Shown here one piece after another: positions 1 to 7,813 of a stretch of DNA of 64,000 nucleotides; within the stretch, counting starts at the first letter, position 1; each line of letters starts with the position of its first letter. The notes below the pieces were generated by a model. The model searched no databases. It was given only the letters and a program-made list of their open reading frames with translations, and was not told where the DNA came from. Both the position numbers and the translations under genes were made by a program. The DNA lies in the NCBI RefSeq assembly GCF_015354575.1, contig NZ_JACAFQ010000002.1:194157-258156 (forward strand). Direction: 5' to 3'. The DNA comes from Pseudomonas sp. UFMG81. GTDB lineage: Bacteria; Pseudomonadota; Gammaproteobacteria; Pseudomonadales; Pseudomonadaceae.

Positions 1-53
1 GCGAAGACATAGTAGGGATGGCGCGGCTTGCCGTGCAGGGCTGCGTTGATCAT
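1..53 (-). CDS. Partial gene, first 17 codons only; possible glycosyltransferase
   Basis: An ATG at 53..51 overlaps the stop codon of the methyltransferase (ATGA), and the reading frame runs open off the left edge. The visible start is MINAALHGKPRHPYYVFA. A short N-terminus followed by a beta-strand like YYVFA is common in glycosyltransferases of sugar clusters, but 17 residues cannot assign a family. The overlap shows it is translated as part of the minus-strand sugar operon. Function is inferred from context only. Confidence 0.5.
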   Translation of the reverse strand, partial: MINAALHGKPRHPYYVF

Positions 54-811
54 GGCGTGTCCACGGTGCTTTCGGGCTGTTCACAGATCACGTAGACACT
101 GGCGCACAGGTCTGGGTAAACCATGCCCAGGGCTTGGCAGGCGTCCATGAAACGGTCGTCGATCAGTTGGGTCTCAAGGGCCTTGTCCAATTGGAAGTTG
201 GCCAGCGGCTTGAAGAACACGCCGCCACGTTGGGCGATGTGCCAGCCTGCGTTGCGCGCTTCCTGTTCCAGGGTGTCGAGGCTATAGGTGACGCGATGGC
301 CATGCAGGCGCTCGCCTTCTGTCACGGCACTGTTGTGCTCGATAAGACCCATCTTCACCGCAATCTGTCGCGACGGTGCATTGGCGTTGGGTACGGCGAT
401 GAACAGGCGGCCACCGGGGGCCAGCCAGTTACGCACCCGCTCGAGCACTTGGCACCGATCGTCGAGGTGTTCGAGGGTGTGGATGAGGAAGATGTTCTTG
501 TAGCGTGGTTCGACCTGCGCCTGTTCAAAGGTGCTGCAGATGAACGTGATCGGCGCGTCAACCTTGTTGCGAGTCACCTCGATCAGGTCGCTGGCCGCCT
601 CCACCACCGTCAGGTCGTCGAATCGCTCAGCGAACAGCGTGGTGAACGCACCCTCGAAGCAACCCATCTCCAATGCCGGGCCTTCGAGCAGCCACGGCGA
701 GAAGGTCTGCAGCATGTAACGCCGCAGGCGCGCATCGAAGTCATAGAAGTAGCTACGGTGGGCGTTGTCCTGGAATTCCTGGTTGTAGTCGCGTGTGGTC
801 ATGGGGCTCAT
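50..811 (-). CDS. Class I SAM-dependent methyltransferase
   Basis: A 253-residue soluble methyltransferase. The SAM-binding motif I is visible around residues 46-55 as LEMGCFEGAFT, followed by an acidic strand end (VVEAA) that would bind the ribose; a later HTLEHLDD segment and the APGGRLFIAVPN strand are typical of Methyltransf_11/23 folds. The start at 811 overlaps the stop of the dioxygenase gene by 4 bp; a second in-frame ATG lies three codons in (802). Its position in a sugar operon next to fliC suggests O- or N-methylation of a glycan precursor. The family call is firm, the substrate is inferred. Confidence 0.85.
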   Translation of the reverse strand: MSPMTTRDYNQEFQDNAHRSYFYDFDARLRRYMLQTFSPWLLEGPALEMGCFEGAFTTLFAERFDDLTVVEAASDLIEVTRNKVDAPITFICSTFEQAQVEPRYKNIFLIHTLEHLDDRCQVLERVRNWLAPGGRLFIAVPNANAPSRQIAVKMGLIEHNSAVTEGERLHGHRVTYSLDTLEQEARNAGWHIAQRGGVFFKPLANFQLDKALETQLIDDRFMDACQALGMVYPDLCASVYVICEQPESTVDTP

Positions 812-1587
812 CCCTGGTTCTTGCGGTAGAAGCGCTGATCTTCAGGCTGATACCACTCATGAAGGGTCGAAGGGGTCCGGGCGTGCCAGCCGAGCAGTTG
901 TTGCACGGCGGCAGGCTGGGCCAGGCAGAATGCCTCGCCCAGCGCCCGGCAGTAATCGAATTGCGGCTTGAAGTAGCTGCGGGTGAAGGTCAGTGTCAGG
1001 CAGCGGCGTGGGTCGGGCGTCCGGTTGATGCCGGCCGCGTGCCATATGCGCGAGTCGAACAGGTAGACAGAGCCTGCGCTGCCTAGCGCCTTGCGAGCGT
1101 CGACCTCGAATTGTGTGTCATCGGGTTTCTGCGGTTCGGTGTGCGAGCCTGGCAAAAACAGGGTCGCACCATTGTCGACGGTGAAATCGTCAAGCAGCAC
1201 CAGCGCCTGGGCCATCTGCATGTTCTCGGCGGACCAGGAGCGCACGTCTCGGTGCACATTGCGCACGTAGGCGTCGGTGCTGTTGAGGTTGTTCAGGCCG
1301 CCGAAGGAATTGAGGATGGGCACACCGCCGAGCATGTGCCCGAGGGTGTCGGCCAGCCCCCACTCGGCGAGACTTGCCAGCAACTCGACGAAGCGGCTGC
1401 CGGGGGTCAGGATGTGGTGGGCCGTTTGCTCGGTGCGTTGGGTGATGCCGTTTTCCAGCTGGACCTGGCGGCAACGGTCGATGGCGGTGGCCAGGTCGTC
1501 GCGCAGTTGGTCGAGCAGCGGTTGCCTGATCAGGTCTGGCACGCAGGCGTAACCGTTACGCTCAAGCTCTTCGCGCAGGGCGTTCAT
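808..1587 (-). CDS. Phytanoyl-CoA dioxygenase (PhyH)-family Fe(II)/2-oxoglutarate oxygenase
   Basis: A 259-residue protein beginning MNALREELERNGYACV. The metal triad is visible as H112-x-D114 (VHRDV) and H183 (RIWHAAG), with arginines at 189-195 that could hold 2-oxoglutarate. The GATLFLPGSH stretch is typical of PhyH proteins. The frame stays open upstream, but the ATG at 1587 overlaps the GNAT stop by 4 bp and is where the family usually begins. PhyH enzymes hydroxylate small molecules, sometimes sugars or their acyl groups. Here it probably hydroxylates the glycan or its acyl substituent; that role is inference from the operon. Confidence 0.85.
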   Translation of the reverse strand: MNALREELERNGYACVPDLIRQPLLDQLRDDLATAIDRCRQVQLENGITQRTEQTAHHILTPGSRFVELLASLAEWGLADTLGHMLGGVPILNSFGGLNNLNSTDAYVRNVHRDVRSWSAENMQMAQALVLLDDFTVDNGATLFLPGSHTEPQKPDDTQFEVDARKALGSAGSVYLFDSRIWHAAGINRTPDPRRCLTLTFTRSYFKPQFDYCRALGEAFCLAQPAAVQQLLGWHARTPSTLHEWYQPEDQRFYRKNQG

Positions 1588-2141
1588 TGGCCTCGCTCCT
1601 GCTGGTCGAGCCAGCGCCGGTAGTCGTCCACGGTGACGCCGAGCATGATCCGGTCCCAGCGGCGCCCCTTGCGGTAGTACCACTGGCGCTGGACGCCTTC
1701 GATGGTCCACGGCACCTTGCGGGTGTAGGTCGCCAGGGAGGCTTCGTTGTATTCGATGATGGTCGTCCACAGCCGGTGCAGGCCGAGTTCATCAAACGCA
1801 TAGCGCATGACCGTGGCGATGACCTCGGTGCCGTAACCTTGGCCTCGCAGCGCTGTGTCGCCGATCATCATGCCGTGCTCGGCAGTTCCATCCTTCCAGT
1901 CGATACCCACCAGGTTGGCAGTGCCGATCAGGCCGTGCTGGGGCACTTCGATACCGAAGCGCTGGTTTGAGCGGTCGTTCTTGAGCCCCAGCAGCCAGTC
2001 CCTCTGCGCCTCGCGCGAGACTGGGAAGTGCCAGCCGCCGAGCAGGCTCCACAAGGCTTCATCGTTGGACCAGCGGTGCAGCGCGGGCAGGTCGTCGAGT
2101 TCCAGTGCTCTGAGCACGATGCGTTGACCGTTGATGCTCAT
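1584..2141 (-). CDS. GNAT-family N-acetyltransferase (RimJ-like)
   Basis: A 185-residue acyltransferase starting MSINGQRIVLRALE. The acetyl-CoA binding motif A is readable as RGQGYGTEVI, followed by the helix with YAFDELGLHRLW, the signature order of RimJ/RimL-like GNATs. Both ends are 4-bp ATGA overlaps with neighbours, which fixes the start at 2141. In an aminosugar operon a GNAT usually acylates the amino group installed by the DegT enzyme, so it may act after the product of 3839-4957. It could use an acyl group other than acetyl; the sequence cannot tell. Confidence 0.85.
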   Translation of the reverse strand: MSINGQRIVLRALELDDLPALHRWSNDEALWSLLGGWHFPVSREAQRDWLLGLKNDRSNQRFGIEVPQHGLIGTANLVGIDWKDGTAEHGMMIGDTALRGQGYGTEVIATVMRYAFDELGLHRLWTTIIEYNEASLATYTRKVPWTIEGVQRQWYYRKGRRWDRIMLGVTVDDYRRWLDQQERGQ

Positions 2142-3115
2142 GGTGTCCTCAGGTAAGAAGTAACGGCGTCGGCCAGTCGCTGCATGTCTTGGGCACCATA
2201 GCGCTGGTCCATGGGCAGGGGCAGCAGGCATTCGGCCAGATGGCGCTCCAGGGGAGGCGTTGCCGGATTGTCGATCAGTTCACGCCAGTAGCAGGGGACG
2301 TAGATGGCATGTTCCAGCAGGTGCTTGCGCAATCCGGATGCGCTGGAGGCCGAGTCGAGCAGCAAGGGGTAGCTGAGTGCCGGAACAATGGCACTTGGCC
2401 AGGCGTGAAAGGCGTTGAGTTCGTCCAGGCATTGGCGAAGCAAGGTCAGGTTCTCGCAACGTCTGCGGGCTACTTGCGCGTAATCGATACTGTCTAGTAG
2501 GCGCGCGGTGCTGGCGGACATCGCCGTGACGCCTTGCAACCCCAGCGCGGCCTCGTTGGCCTGGTAGTCGGCGTAGTGCTGTTCGGCCGGTTGCTCCAGG
2601 CGGCCGAGCAGCGCCGCGAAGCGCGGCAGCGAACTGCCTGGCAGGGCTTCCAGCCCCGGAGGGCCATTGACCAGCCAGCCACCATCTGCGACGCCGACGA
2701 ATTTGCGCGGCGAGTAGAACGTGGCGATGCCGGGCAGGGCTTCGGTGAACAGCGCCTGTGAGTTGTCGACGATGAGTGTGTGCCCGTAGCGTGGGGCCAG
2801 CACTTCGCGGACATAGTCACTCCGAAGCCCGAAGTAGTCGACGTAAAGCAAGACGTCGTCGTCGGCCAGTTCAGGAGGGGTAGCCACCGCCAGCCCGGCA
2901 GTCAGTTCATACCGGCACAGCTCGACCGGCAGGCCCTGAAGCGCTTGTTCGACAACGCCGCAAATGTAGTAGGGCAGGTGAACGCGACGAGGTGCACGCG
3001 CCAGGACCCATGCCCGAAAAGCCGAACGCGCACTATTGAAGGCCGTAGCCTGGGGGTAGGGTGTCTGGCCTTTGCGCAACTCCAGCTCGAAGTATCCGCC
3101 AATGGCTTTAGGCAT
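2138..3115 (-). CDS. Divergent DegT-like PLP-dependent protein
   Basis: A 325-residue protein with fold-type I PLP features: an acidic residue before the cofactor ring (D117 in IVDNSQALF) and a likely Schiff-base lysine, K138, in SPRKFVGVADGGWLV. The pattern resembles DegT/DnrJ/EryC1 enzymes but is clearly divergent from the canonical one in the same operon (3839-4957). It starts at 3115, overlapping the WbqC-like gene by 8 bp. It may transaminate, dehydrate or epimerise a sugar intermediate. Two PLP enzymes in one operon suggests a sugar with more than one modified carbon; that is inference. Confidence 0.75.
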   Translation of the reverse strand: MPKAIGGYFELELRKGQTPYPQATAFNSARSAFRAWVLARAPRRVHLPYYICGVVEQALQGLPVELCRYELTAGLAVATPPELADDDVLLYVDYFGLRSDYVREVLAPRYGHTLIVDNSQALFTEALPGIATFYSPRKFVGVADGGWLVNGPPGLEALPGSSLPRFAALLGRLEQPAEQHYADYQANEAALGLQGVTAMSASTARLLDSIDYAQVARRRCENLTLLRQCLDELNAFHAWPSAIVPALSYPLLLDSASSASGLRKHLLEHAIYVPCYWRELIDNPATPPLERHLAECLLPLPMDQRYGAQDMQRLADAVTSYLRTP

Positions 3116-3842
3116 GCTGGATGTCCCCCTGCCTTGCCCAGGCGCCGACGACTTCAGGTTCGTTGAACATCAGGGCGTCGAGGATAGACAGGCCGGCAAC
3201 GAACGGATGGGCGCCGCCACCCTGGGCATAGGGGGGCAGGTTGGCACCGAGCAGTTCGAGGTGTATGCCGGCTTGCCGGAATGCCTGTGGGTGATACAGG
3301 TGGCCACCCCCGACTGGGTTGAGGTAATGAGTGCCGCGGCAAGCCTGAACGATCTCGATGACCCGCTCCTGCCCCTGGAGTCCGGCGCCTGGCTCCAGCT
3401 GGCTGGCGCGCGTAATCGGAGTATCGATCGCCAGGCGGGCGCAGCATGCCCGCAGCAGGCGCTCGTTGAGCGTGGCGATACTGTCGGCCGGTGGTGTGAG
3501 CAGGTCTTCCAGCCAGGCCATCATCTCGGTGCGCAAAGGCGCCTTGCGGTAGGCGAACTCGAGCTTGTTGAGCAGGTCGCCCAACGCGAACTGTTCGGCG
3601 ATTCGCCGGTGCGTGATCTGCTGGGTGTGACTGTCCTTGGCCAGGGAGATGCGAAACCACTTGGCTTCACCGTCCAGCAGATAGCGGTTGCGCTCGATCC
3701 AACCGTTCTTGATGAACTGAACGTTGTCATAGAGGACAAAATGGTCGGACGCGGCGATCAGCTGGAAATACCCCAGGTACGGCAGGAAATACGGCTGCAT
3801 GAGGGCAATGCGCTGGCGTTCGATGGTGGGGGCGAGGTTCAT
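3108..3842 (-). CDS. WbqC-like family protein
   Basis: A 244-residue protein beginning MNLAPTIERQRIALMQPYFLPYLGYFQLI. The MQPYFLPYLGY start, the DNVQFIKNGWIERNRYL segment and the HPQAF stretch are the hallmarks of the WbqC family, found in O-antigen and other glycan loci. The biochemical activity of the family is poorly defined; family members are often next to aminotransferases. The start at 3842 overlaps the DegT stop by 4 bp. A role in handling an aminosugar is supported by context, not by motif. Confidence 0.88.
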   Translation of the reverse strand: MNLAPTIERQRIALMQPYFLPYLGYFQLIAASDHFVLYDNVQFIKNGWIERNRYLLDGEAKWFRISLAKDSHTQQITHRRIAEQFALGDLLNKLEFAYRKAPLRTEMMAWLEDLLTPPADSIATLNERLLRACCARLAIDTPITRASQLEPGAGLQGQERVIEIVQACRGTHYLNPVGGGHLYHPQAFRQAGIHLELLGANLPPYAQGGGAHPFVAGLSILDALMFNEPEVVGAWARQGDIQHA

Positions 3843-4957
3843 GCCCGGCGCGCGCCCAGCAGGATGTCGATGATCTGTTCCTGGGTTCCTGGCTCGAGGT
3901 CCGGATAGATGGGCAGGCAAAGTACCTGTCGCGAGATTTCCAGGGCGTTGGGCAAGCGTTCGAGGTTGGAACTTGCCAGGCCGCGGTACATGGGGAACTC
4001 ACAGATCAGTGGGTAGAAGTAGCGGCGGACCAGGATGTTCTGGTCACGATACAGCTGATAGACCATGTCGCGAGATGCGCCGAAGCGCTTTTCGTCGATA
4101 AGGATCGGGCAATAGGCATAGTTCCAGTCCAGTCCCTGCGGCTGTTGCAGCAGGGTGATGCCGTCGAGGCCTTTGAGCGCTTCGCGGTAGCGCTCGAAAA
4201 CCCGTCGGCGACGCTGCAGCGCATCATCGATATGGCGCAGCTGCAGCACGCCGAAGGCCGCCTGGATCTCGTTCATCTTGCCGTTGATGCCGGTGGCCAT
4301 GATCACGGTTTCATCGACGTAGCCGAAATTTTTCAGGAAGTCGATGCGGCGCTTGAGCTTTTCGTCCTTGCAGATGATGGCGCCGCCCTCGAAGGTGTTG
4401 AACACCTTGGTGGCGTGGAAGCTGAGGATCGACAAGTCCCCGTTGTTGAGAATGCTCTTCCCGTCCTGGCGAACACCGAAAGCATGCGCCGCGTCATAGA
4501 TGACTTTCAGACCGTACGTATCGGCGATCTCCTGGATGGCATCGACATCGCAAGGGATGCCGTAGCAATGCACGGGGAGAATCGCGGTAGTCTCCGGCGT
4601 GATCGCTTCGATGATGCGTTGCGGATCCAGGTTGTTGGTGCGCGGGTCGATGTCGACGAAGACCGGTTTGAGGTTGTTCCACAGCAGCGAATGGCCGGTC
4701 GCCACAAAGGAGTAAGGGGTGGTGATGACTTCACCTGTCACGCGCAGGGCCTGCAGTGCCGTCACCAGAGCCAGGGTGCCGTTGGAGAATAGTGAAATAT
4801 GCTCCACGCCCAGGTGCTCGGCCAACTCCTGCTCCAGCTGCTCATGGAAAGGCCCGGCATTGGTCAGTCGCTTGCTTTCCCAGATGCTTTCCAGGTAGGG
4901 CAGGAATTCTTCCAGCGGAGGCAGGAGCGGGCTGGTGACAGTGATGGGTTTGGCCAT
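3839..4957 (-). CDS. DegT/DnrJ/EryC1-family nucleotide-sugar aminotransferase
   Basis: A 372-residue PLP aminotransferase starting MAKPITVTSPLLPPLEEF. It shows the family's catalytic pattern: D155 in IYDAAHAFG and Schiff-base lysine K184 in SFHATKVFNTFEGG, then GINGKMNEIQAAFG and the C-terminal YYPL motif region. The closest known roles are 3- or 4-aminotransfer on dTDP-sugars (FdtB, VioA types). First gene of the minus-strand operon; an open frame continues upstream to 5161, but the ATG at 4957 is the family start. Likely makes the aminosugar of a flagellin glycan, as viosamine genes do in P. syringae; this link is inference. Confidence 0.9.
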   Translation of the reverse strand: MAKPITVTSPLLPPLEEFLPYLESIWESKRLTNAGPFHEQLEQELAEHLGVEHISLFSNGTLALVTALQALRVTGEVITTPYSFVATGHSLLWNNLKPVFVDIDPRTNNLDPQRIIEAITPETTAILPVHCYGIPCDVDAIQEIADTYGLKVIYDAAHAFGVRQDGKSILNNGDLSILSFHATKVFNTFEGGAIICKDEKLKRRIDFLKNFGYVDETVIMATGINGKMNEIQAAFGVLQLRHIDDALQRRRRVFERYREALKGLDGITLLQQPQGLDWNYAYCPILIDEKRFGASRDMVYQLYRDQNILVRRYFYPLICEFPMYRGLASSNLERLPNALEISRQVLCLPIYPDLEPGTQEQIIDILLGARRA

Positions 4958-5268
4958 GAGGTGCGGCTCGTTTTGCGAGTTTTTAGAAGCAGGGCTTGTT
5001 AGACCTGACACCGAACAGTGTGCGCAGATGGTTTTCGCCATGAAACCGACGGGCGACACCGGATTTATCGCTTGGGTAGCAAGAAGTCGGCCAACCTCCC
5101 ATATGCTTGCCATGGGAGCGTAAACGGAGTGTGATCGTGACTTGGCAGTCGAAACGCGCATCTCTAATCTATTGAGTCAGCGGGCAGCCACGTCAACGCA
5201 CCGTGCAAGGCGTATGGCCATGGTCACCAGAGCCCGTGAATTTTCGCCATTTCCATCGGGAAGCCACA
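4958..5268. other. Divergent intergenic region (311 bp)
   Basis: This stretch separates the minus-strand sugar operon from the plus-strand ketoacyl synthase. Apart from the weak sigma-54-like site at 5079-5094 I see no convincing promoter, hairpin or small gene. Open frames that extend into it are upstream read-through of the two flanking genes. Confidence 0.5.
5079..5094 (-). promoter_or_regulatory. Weak sigma-54-like promoter toward the sugar operon
   Basis: On the minus strand the sequence reads TTGGCCGACTTCTTGC. The GG and GC cores have the right spacing and the -12 half is perfect, but the -24 half matches only TGGC of TGGCACG. It lies about 120 bp upstream of the aminotransferase start. 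Plausible because nearby flagellar genes use sigma-54, but it may be chance. Confidence 0.35.
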
Positions 5269-6204
5269 ATGATTGGCATCAAAAGCATCGCCAGTTACGT
5301 ACCTGTAGAGGGTGTCGACAATTACGCCCAGGGTGCGAAATTCGGCAAGGACCAGGATTTCATCTTCGGCAAGATCGGTTCGACCTTCCTGCCGCGCAAG
5401 GACGCTGGCCAGGAAACCTCCGACCTCGGCGCCGAGGCTGCCAAGGCGCTGTTTGCTGCAAATCCGACGCTGGATCCGGCAGACATCGATGTGGTGATCG
5501 TCGTTACCCAGAACGGCGACGCCGAAGGCCTGCCGCACACCGCGGCGATCGTCCAGCACAAGCTGGGTTTGTCGACCGCCATCGCCGCCTTCGACATCTC
5601 GCTGGGTTGCTCCGGCTATGTCTATGGGCTTTATGCAATGAAGGGCTTCATGGAGGCCGCCGGCCTGAAGAACGGCCTGCTGATCACCGCCGACCCGTAT
5701 TCGAAGATCGTCGATCCCGAGGATCGCAACACCACCATGTTGTTCGGCGATGCCGCCACCGCCACCTGGATGGGCGAGGGTGCCAACTGGCAGTTGGGCA
5801 AGTCGCTGTTCGGCAGCGATGGTGCCGGCGCCGAACACCTGCGTACCACCGATGGCAAGTTCTTCATGAATGGCCGCCAGGTCTACAACTTCGCCCTGGT
5901 CAAGGTTCCAGCTCATTTGCAGCAGTTGCTCGAAGCGAGCCAGTTGAAAGCTGAGGATATCGACCTGTACTGCCTGCATCAGGGCAGCGCGGCGATCGTC
6001 GATGCGGTCTCGCAGCGCTTCGATGATGGGTTGCATCGCGGCAAGTTCGTCAAGGACATGGCCGAGACCGGCAATACCGTGTCGTCCAGTATTCCGCTGC
6101 TGCTGGAAAAGCATGTGCTCGGTTCGTCCTGCAAGCGTGTCGCGCTCAGTGGGTTCGGTGTTGGCCTGTCGTGGGGTTCGGCGATCATCGAGCGCATCGA
6201 CTGA
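5269..6204 (+). CDS. 3-oxoacyl-ACP synthase III family protein (FabH-like)
   Basis: A 311-residue thiolase-fold condensing enzyme. The KAS III catalytic triad is present: C114 (ISLGCSGYVYG), H237 (LHQGSA) and N269 (ETGNTVSSS). Length matches FabH. It stands alone between the divergent sugar operon and fliC, not in a fatty-acid operon, and ends in a strong terminator at 6228-6259. KAS III enzymes in such positions are often dedicated to a short acyl chain rather than to bulk lipid. A role in making an acyl group for the glycan (for example 3-hydroxybutyryl) is inference. Confidence 0.88.
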   Translation: MIGIKSIASYVPVEGVDNYAQGAKFGKDQDFIFGKIGSTFLPRKDAGQETSDLGAEAAKALFAANPTLDPADIDVVIVVTQNGDAEGLPHTAAIVQHKLGLSTAIAAFDISLGCSGYVYGLYAMKGFMEAAGLKNGLLITADPYSKIVDPEDRNTTMLFGDAATATWMGEGANWQLGKSLFGSDGAGAEHLRTTDGKFFMNGRQVYNFALVKVPAHLQQLLEASQLKAEDIDLYCLHQGSAAIVDAVSQRFDDGLHRGKFVKDMAETGNTVSSSIPLLLEKHVLGSSCKRVALSGFGVGLSWGSAIIERID

Positions 6205-6227
6205 CGTTGCGCAAACGGCTTATAAAG

Positions 6228-6259
6228 AAGCGCTGCCTGCATCCAGGCAGCGCTTTTTT
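6228..6259 (+). terminator. Rho-independent terminator after the KAS III gene
   Basis: A perfect 12-bp stem (AAGCGCTGCCTG, loop CATC, CAGGCAGCGCTT) is followed by a run of T. It insulates fliC from the gene upstream. Confidence 0.93.
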
Positions 6260-6343
6260 GTTTTGTGGTGGTGGGAATTTGGCGTCAAACCCCTGATTTC
6301 ATTGGGGTGGCAGGATGCCAGCAAAAAAATTGAGAATTCGCCC

Positions 6344-6370
6344 TAAAGCAAACTGCCCTGACGACGATAA
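6344..6370 (+). promoter_or_regulatory. Sigma-28 (FliA) promoter of fliC
   Basis: TAAA at 6344-6347, exactly 15 bp, then GACGATAA at 6363-6370, against the consensus TAAA-N15-GCCGATAA. It lies about 85 bp upstream of the fliC start, as expected for a class IV flagellar promoter. Confidence 0.9.
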
Positions 6371-6454
6371 ACATTACGAAGGTTCTCTAGGCCACCTACC
6401 CGGCGAATTGCCAAGGCCGGAAGCCGTAGTACCCAATCCAACGAGGAATTCGTC

Positions 6455-7303
6455 ATGGCTTTGACCGTTAACACCAACACCACCTCTCTGGGCGTTCAGA
6501 AGAACCTGAACCGTGCTTCCGACGCACTCAGCACTTCGATGACCCGTCTGTCCTCCGGCCTGAAAATCAACAGCGCCAAAGACGACGCCGCCGGCCTGCA
6601 GATCGCTACCCGCATGACCTCGCAGATCCGTGGTCAGACCATGGCTATCAAGAACGCCAACGACGGTATCTCCATCGCCCAGACCGCTGAAGGCGCGATG
6701 CAAGAGCAGACCAACATTCTGCAGCGTATGCGTGAACTGGCTGTCCAGTCGCGAAACGACTCCAACAGCTCGAACGACCGTGACGCTCTGAACAAAGAGT
6801 TCCAGTCGATGGCTTCGGAACTGACCCGTATCGCCAACAGCACCCAGCTGAACGGCAAGAACCTGCTGGACGGTTCCGCTAGCACCATGACCTTCCAGGT
6901 TGGTTCCAACACTGGCGCTTCCAACCAGATCTCCATCGACCTGAGCGCCAAGTTCACCGCCAGCGACCTGGGTGTTACCAGCGCCATCACCATCACCGGT
7001 GCCACTTCGTCCGACGCCGAAGCCAGCTTCAGCGCCGCTGTTTCGGCCATCGACAACGCCCTGCAGAAGATCAACACCAGCCGTGCTGACCTGGGTGCCG
7101 CTCAGAACCGTCTGACCAGCACCATCAACAACCTGCAGAACATCAACGAAAACGCCGAAGCCGCTCGTGGCCGCGTACAGGATACCGACTTCGCTTCGGA
7201 AACTGCACAGCTGACCAAGCAGCAGACCCTGCAGCAAGCTTCGACCTCGGTTCTGGCTCAGGCCAACCAGCTGCCATCGGCAGTCCTGAAGCTGCTGGGC
7301 TAA
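6455..7303 (+). CDS. fliC: Flagellin
   Basis: The filament subunit, exported by the flagellar type III system and polymerised under the FliD cap. The N-terminal D0/D1 helices (MALTVNTNTTSLGVQKNLNR and the SSGLKINSAKDDAAG region) and the C-terminal helices (NINENAEAARGRVQDTDFA, ending LPSAVLKLLG) are fully conserved. At 282 residues it is a short flagellin: the central part (about residues 150-195) is small and rich in Ser and Thr, so the outer D2/D3 domains are largely missing. Those exposed Ser/Thr are candidate glycosylation sites for the neighbouring sugar operon. Transcribed from the sigma-28 site upstream; RBS ACGAGGA. Confidence 0.98.
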   Translation: MALTVNTNTTSLGVQKNLNRASDALSTSMTRLSSGLKINSAKDDAAGLQIATRMTSQIRGQTMAIKNANDGISIAQTAEGAMQEQTNILQRMRELAVQSRNDSNSSNDRDALNKEFQSMASELTRIANSTQLNGKNLLDGSASTMTFQVGSNTGASNQISIDLSAKFTASDLGVTSAITITGATSSDAEASFSAAVSAIDNALQKINTSRADLGAAQNRLTSTINNLQNINENAEAARGRVQDTDFASETAQLTKQQTLQQASTSVLAQANQLPSAVLKLLG

Positions 7304-7320
7304 TCTGCCTGATAGCTGAT

Positions 7321-7358
7321 GGCGGGGGAGTGCTGTCCAGGCACTTCCCCGCCTTTTC
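7321..7358 (+). terminator. Terminator between fliC and flaG
   Basis: Arms GGCGGGGGAGTGC (7321-7333) and GCACTTCCCCGCC (7341-7353) pair over 13 bp with one wobble, followed by TTTT. It probably ends most fliC transcripts while letting some reach flaG, so that flagellin is made in excess. Confidence 0.85.
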
Positions 7359-7375
7359 ATTGTGAGGTGGTAGAC

Positions 7376-7735
7376 ATGGACATGAGCGTCAAGCTGAACC
7401 TGTCTTACCCGGCCGCACGTTCGGCCGAGCAGGTTACCGAAAAGCCGGTTGCCCGGGCGGCTGATGCCTTCGGTGATGGCGAAAAGAAGCAGGACCCGGT
7501 CAAGGTGCAGGACGCCGACAAGGTCAAGCATGCCGTCGCGGAGATTGAAAAGTTTCTGAAGGAGACCCAGCGTAACCTGGAGTTCTCCACCGACGAAGAA
7601 TCCGGCAAGATTGTCGTCAAGGTCATCGCCAGTGAAACCGGTGAGCTGATTCGCCAGCTACCCTCGGAAGAGGCCCTGCGGATCGCCCATAGCCTGAGCG
7701 ATGTCAAAAGTGTTCTGTTCGACGCCAAGGTCTGA
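7376..7735 (+). CDS. flaG: FlaG family protein
   Basis: A 119-residue protein starting MDMSVKLNLSYPAARS, preceded by GAGG at 8-nt spacing. The C-terminal part (KHAVAEIEKFLKETQRNLEF, then VKVIASETGELIRQLPSEEALR) is the conserved FlaG domain. FlaG influences filament length and is always next to fliC/fliD in Pseudomonas. An alternative ATG lies two codons later (7382). Probably transcribed by read-through of the fliC terminator. Confidence 0.92.
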   Translation: MDMSVKLNLSYPAARSAEQVTEKPVARAADAFGDGEKKQDPVKVQDADKVKHAVAEIEKFLKETQRNLEFSTDEESGKIVVKVIASETGELIRQLPSEEALRIAHSLSDVKSVLFDAKV

Positions 7736-7813
7736 CCGGCGGCGAACATCAATGGCGTGATCCATGTCGGCCTGCAGGAGCAGGACTGACGCGTTTACGA
7801 GAGGGATAACAGC

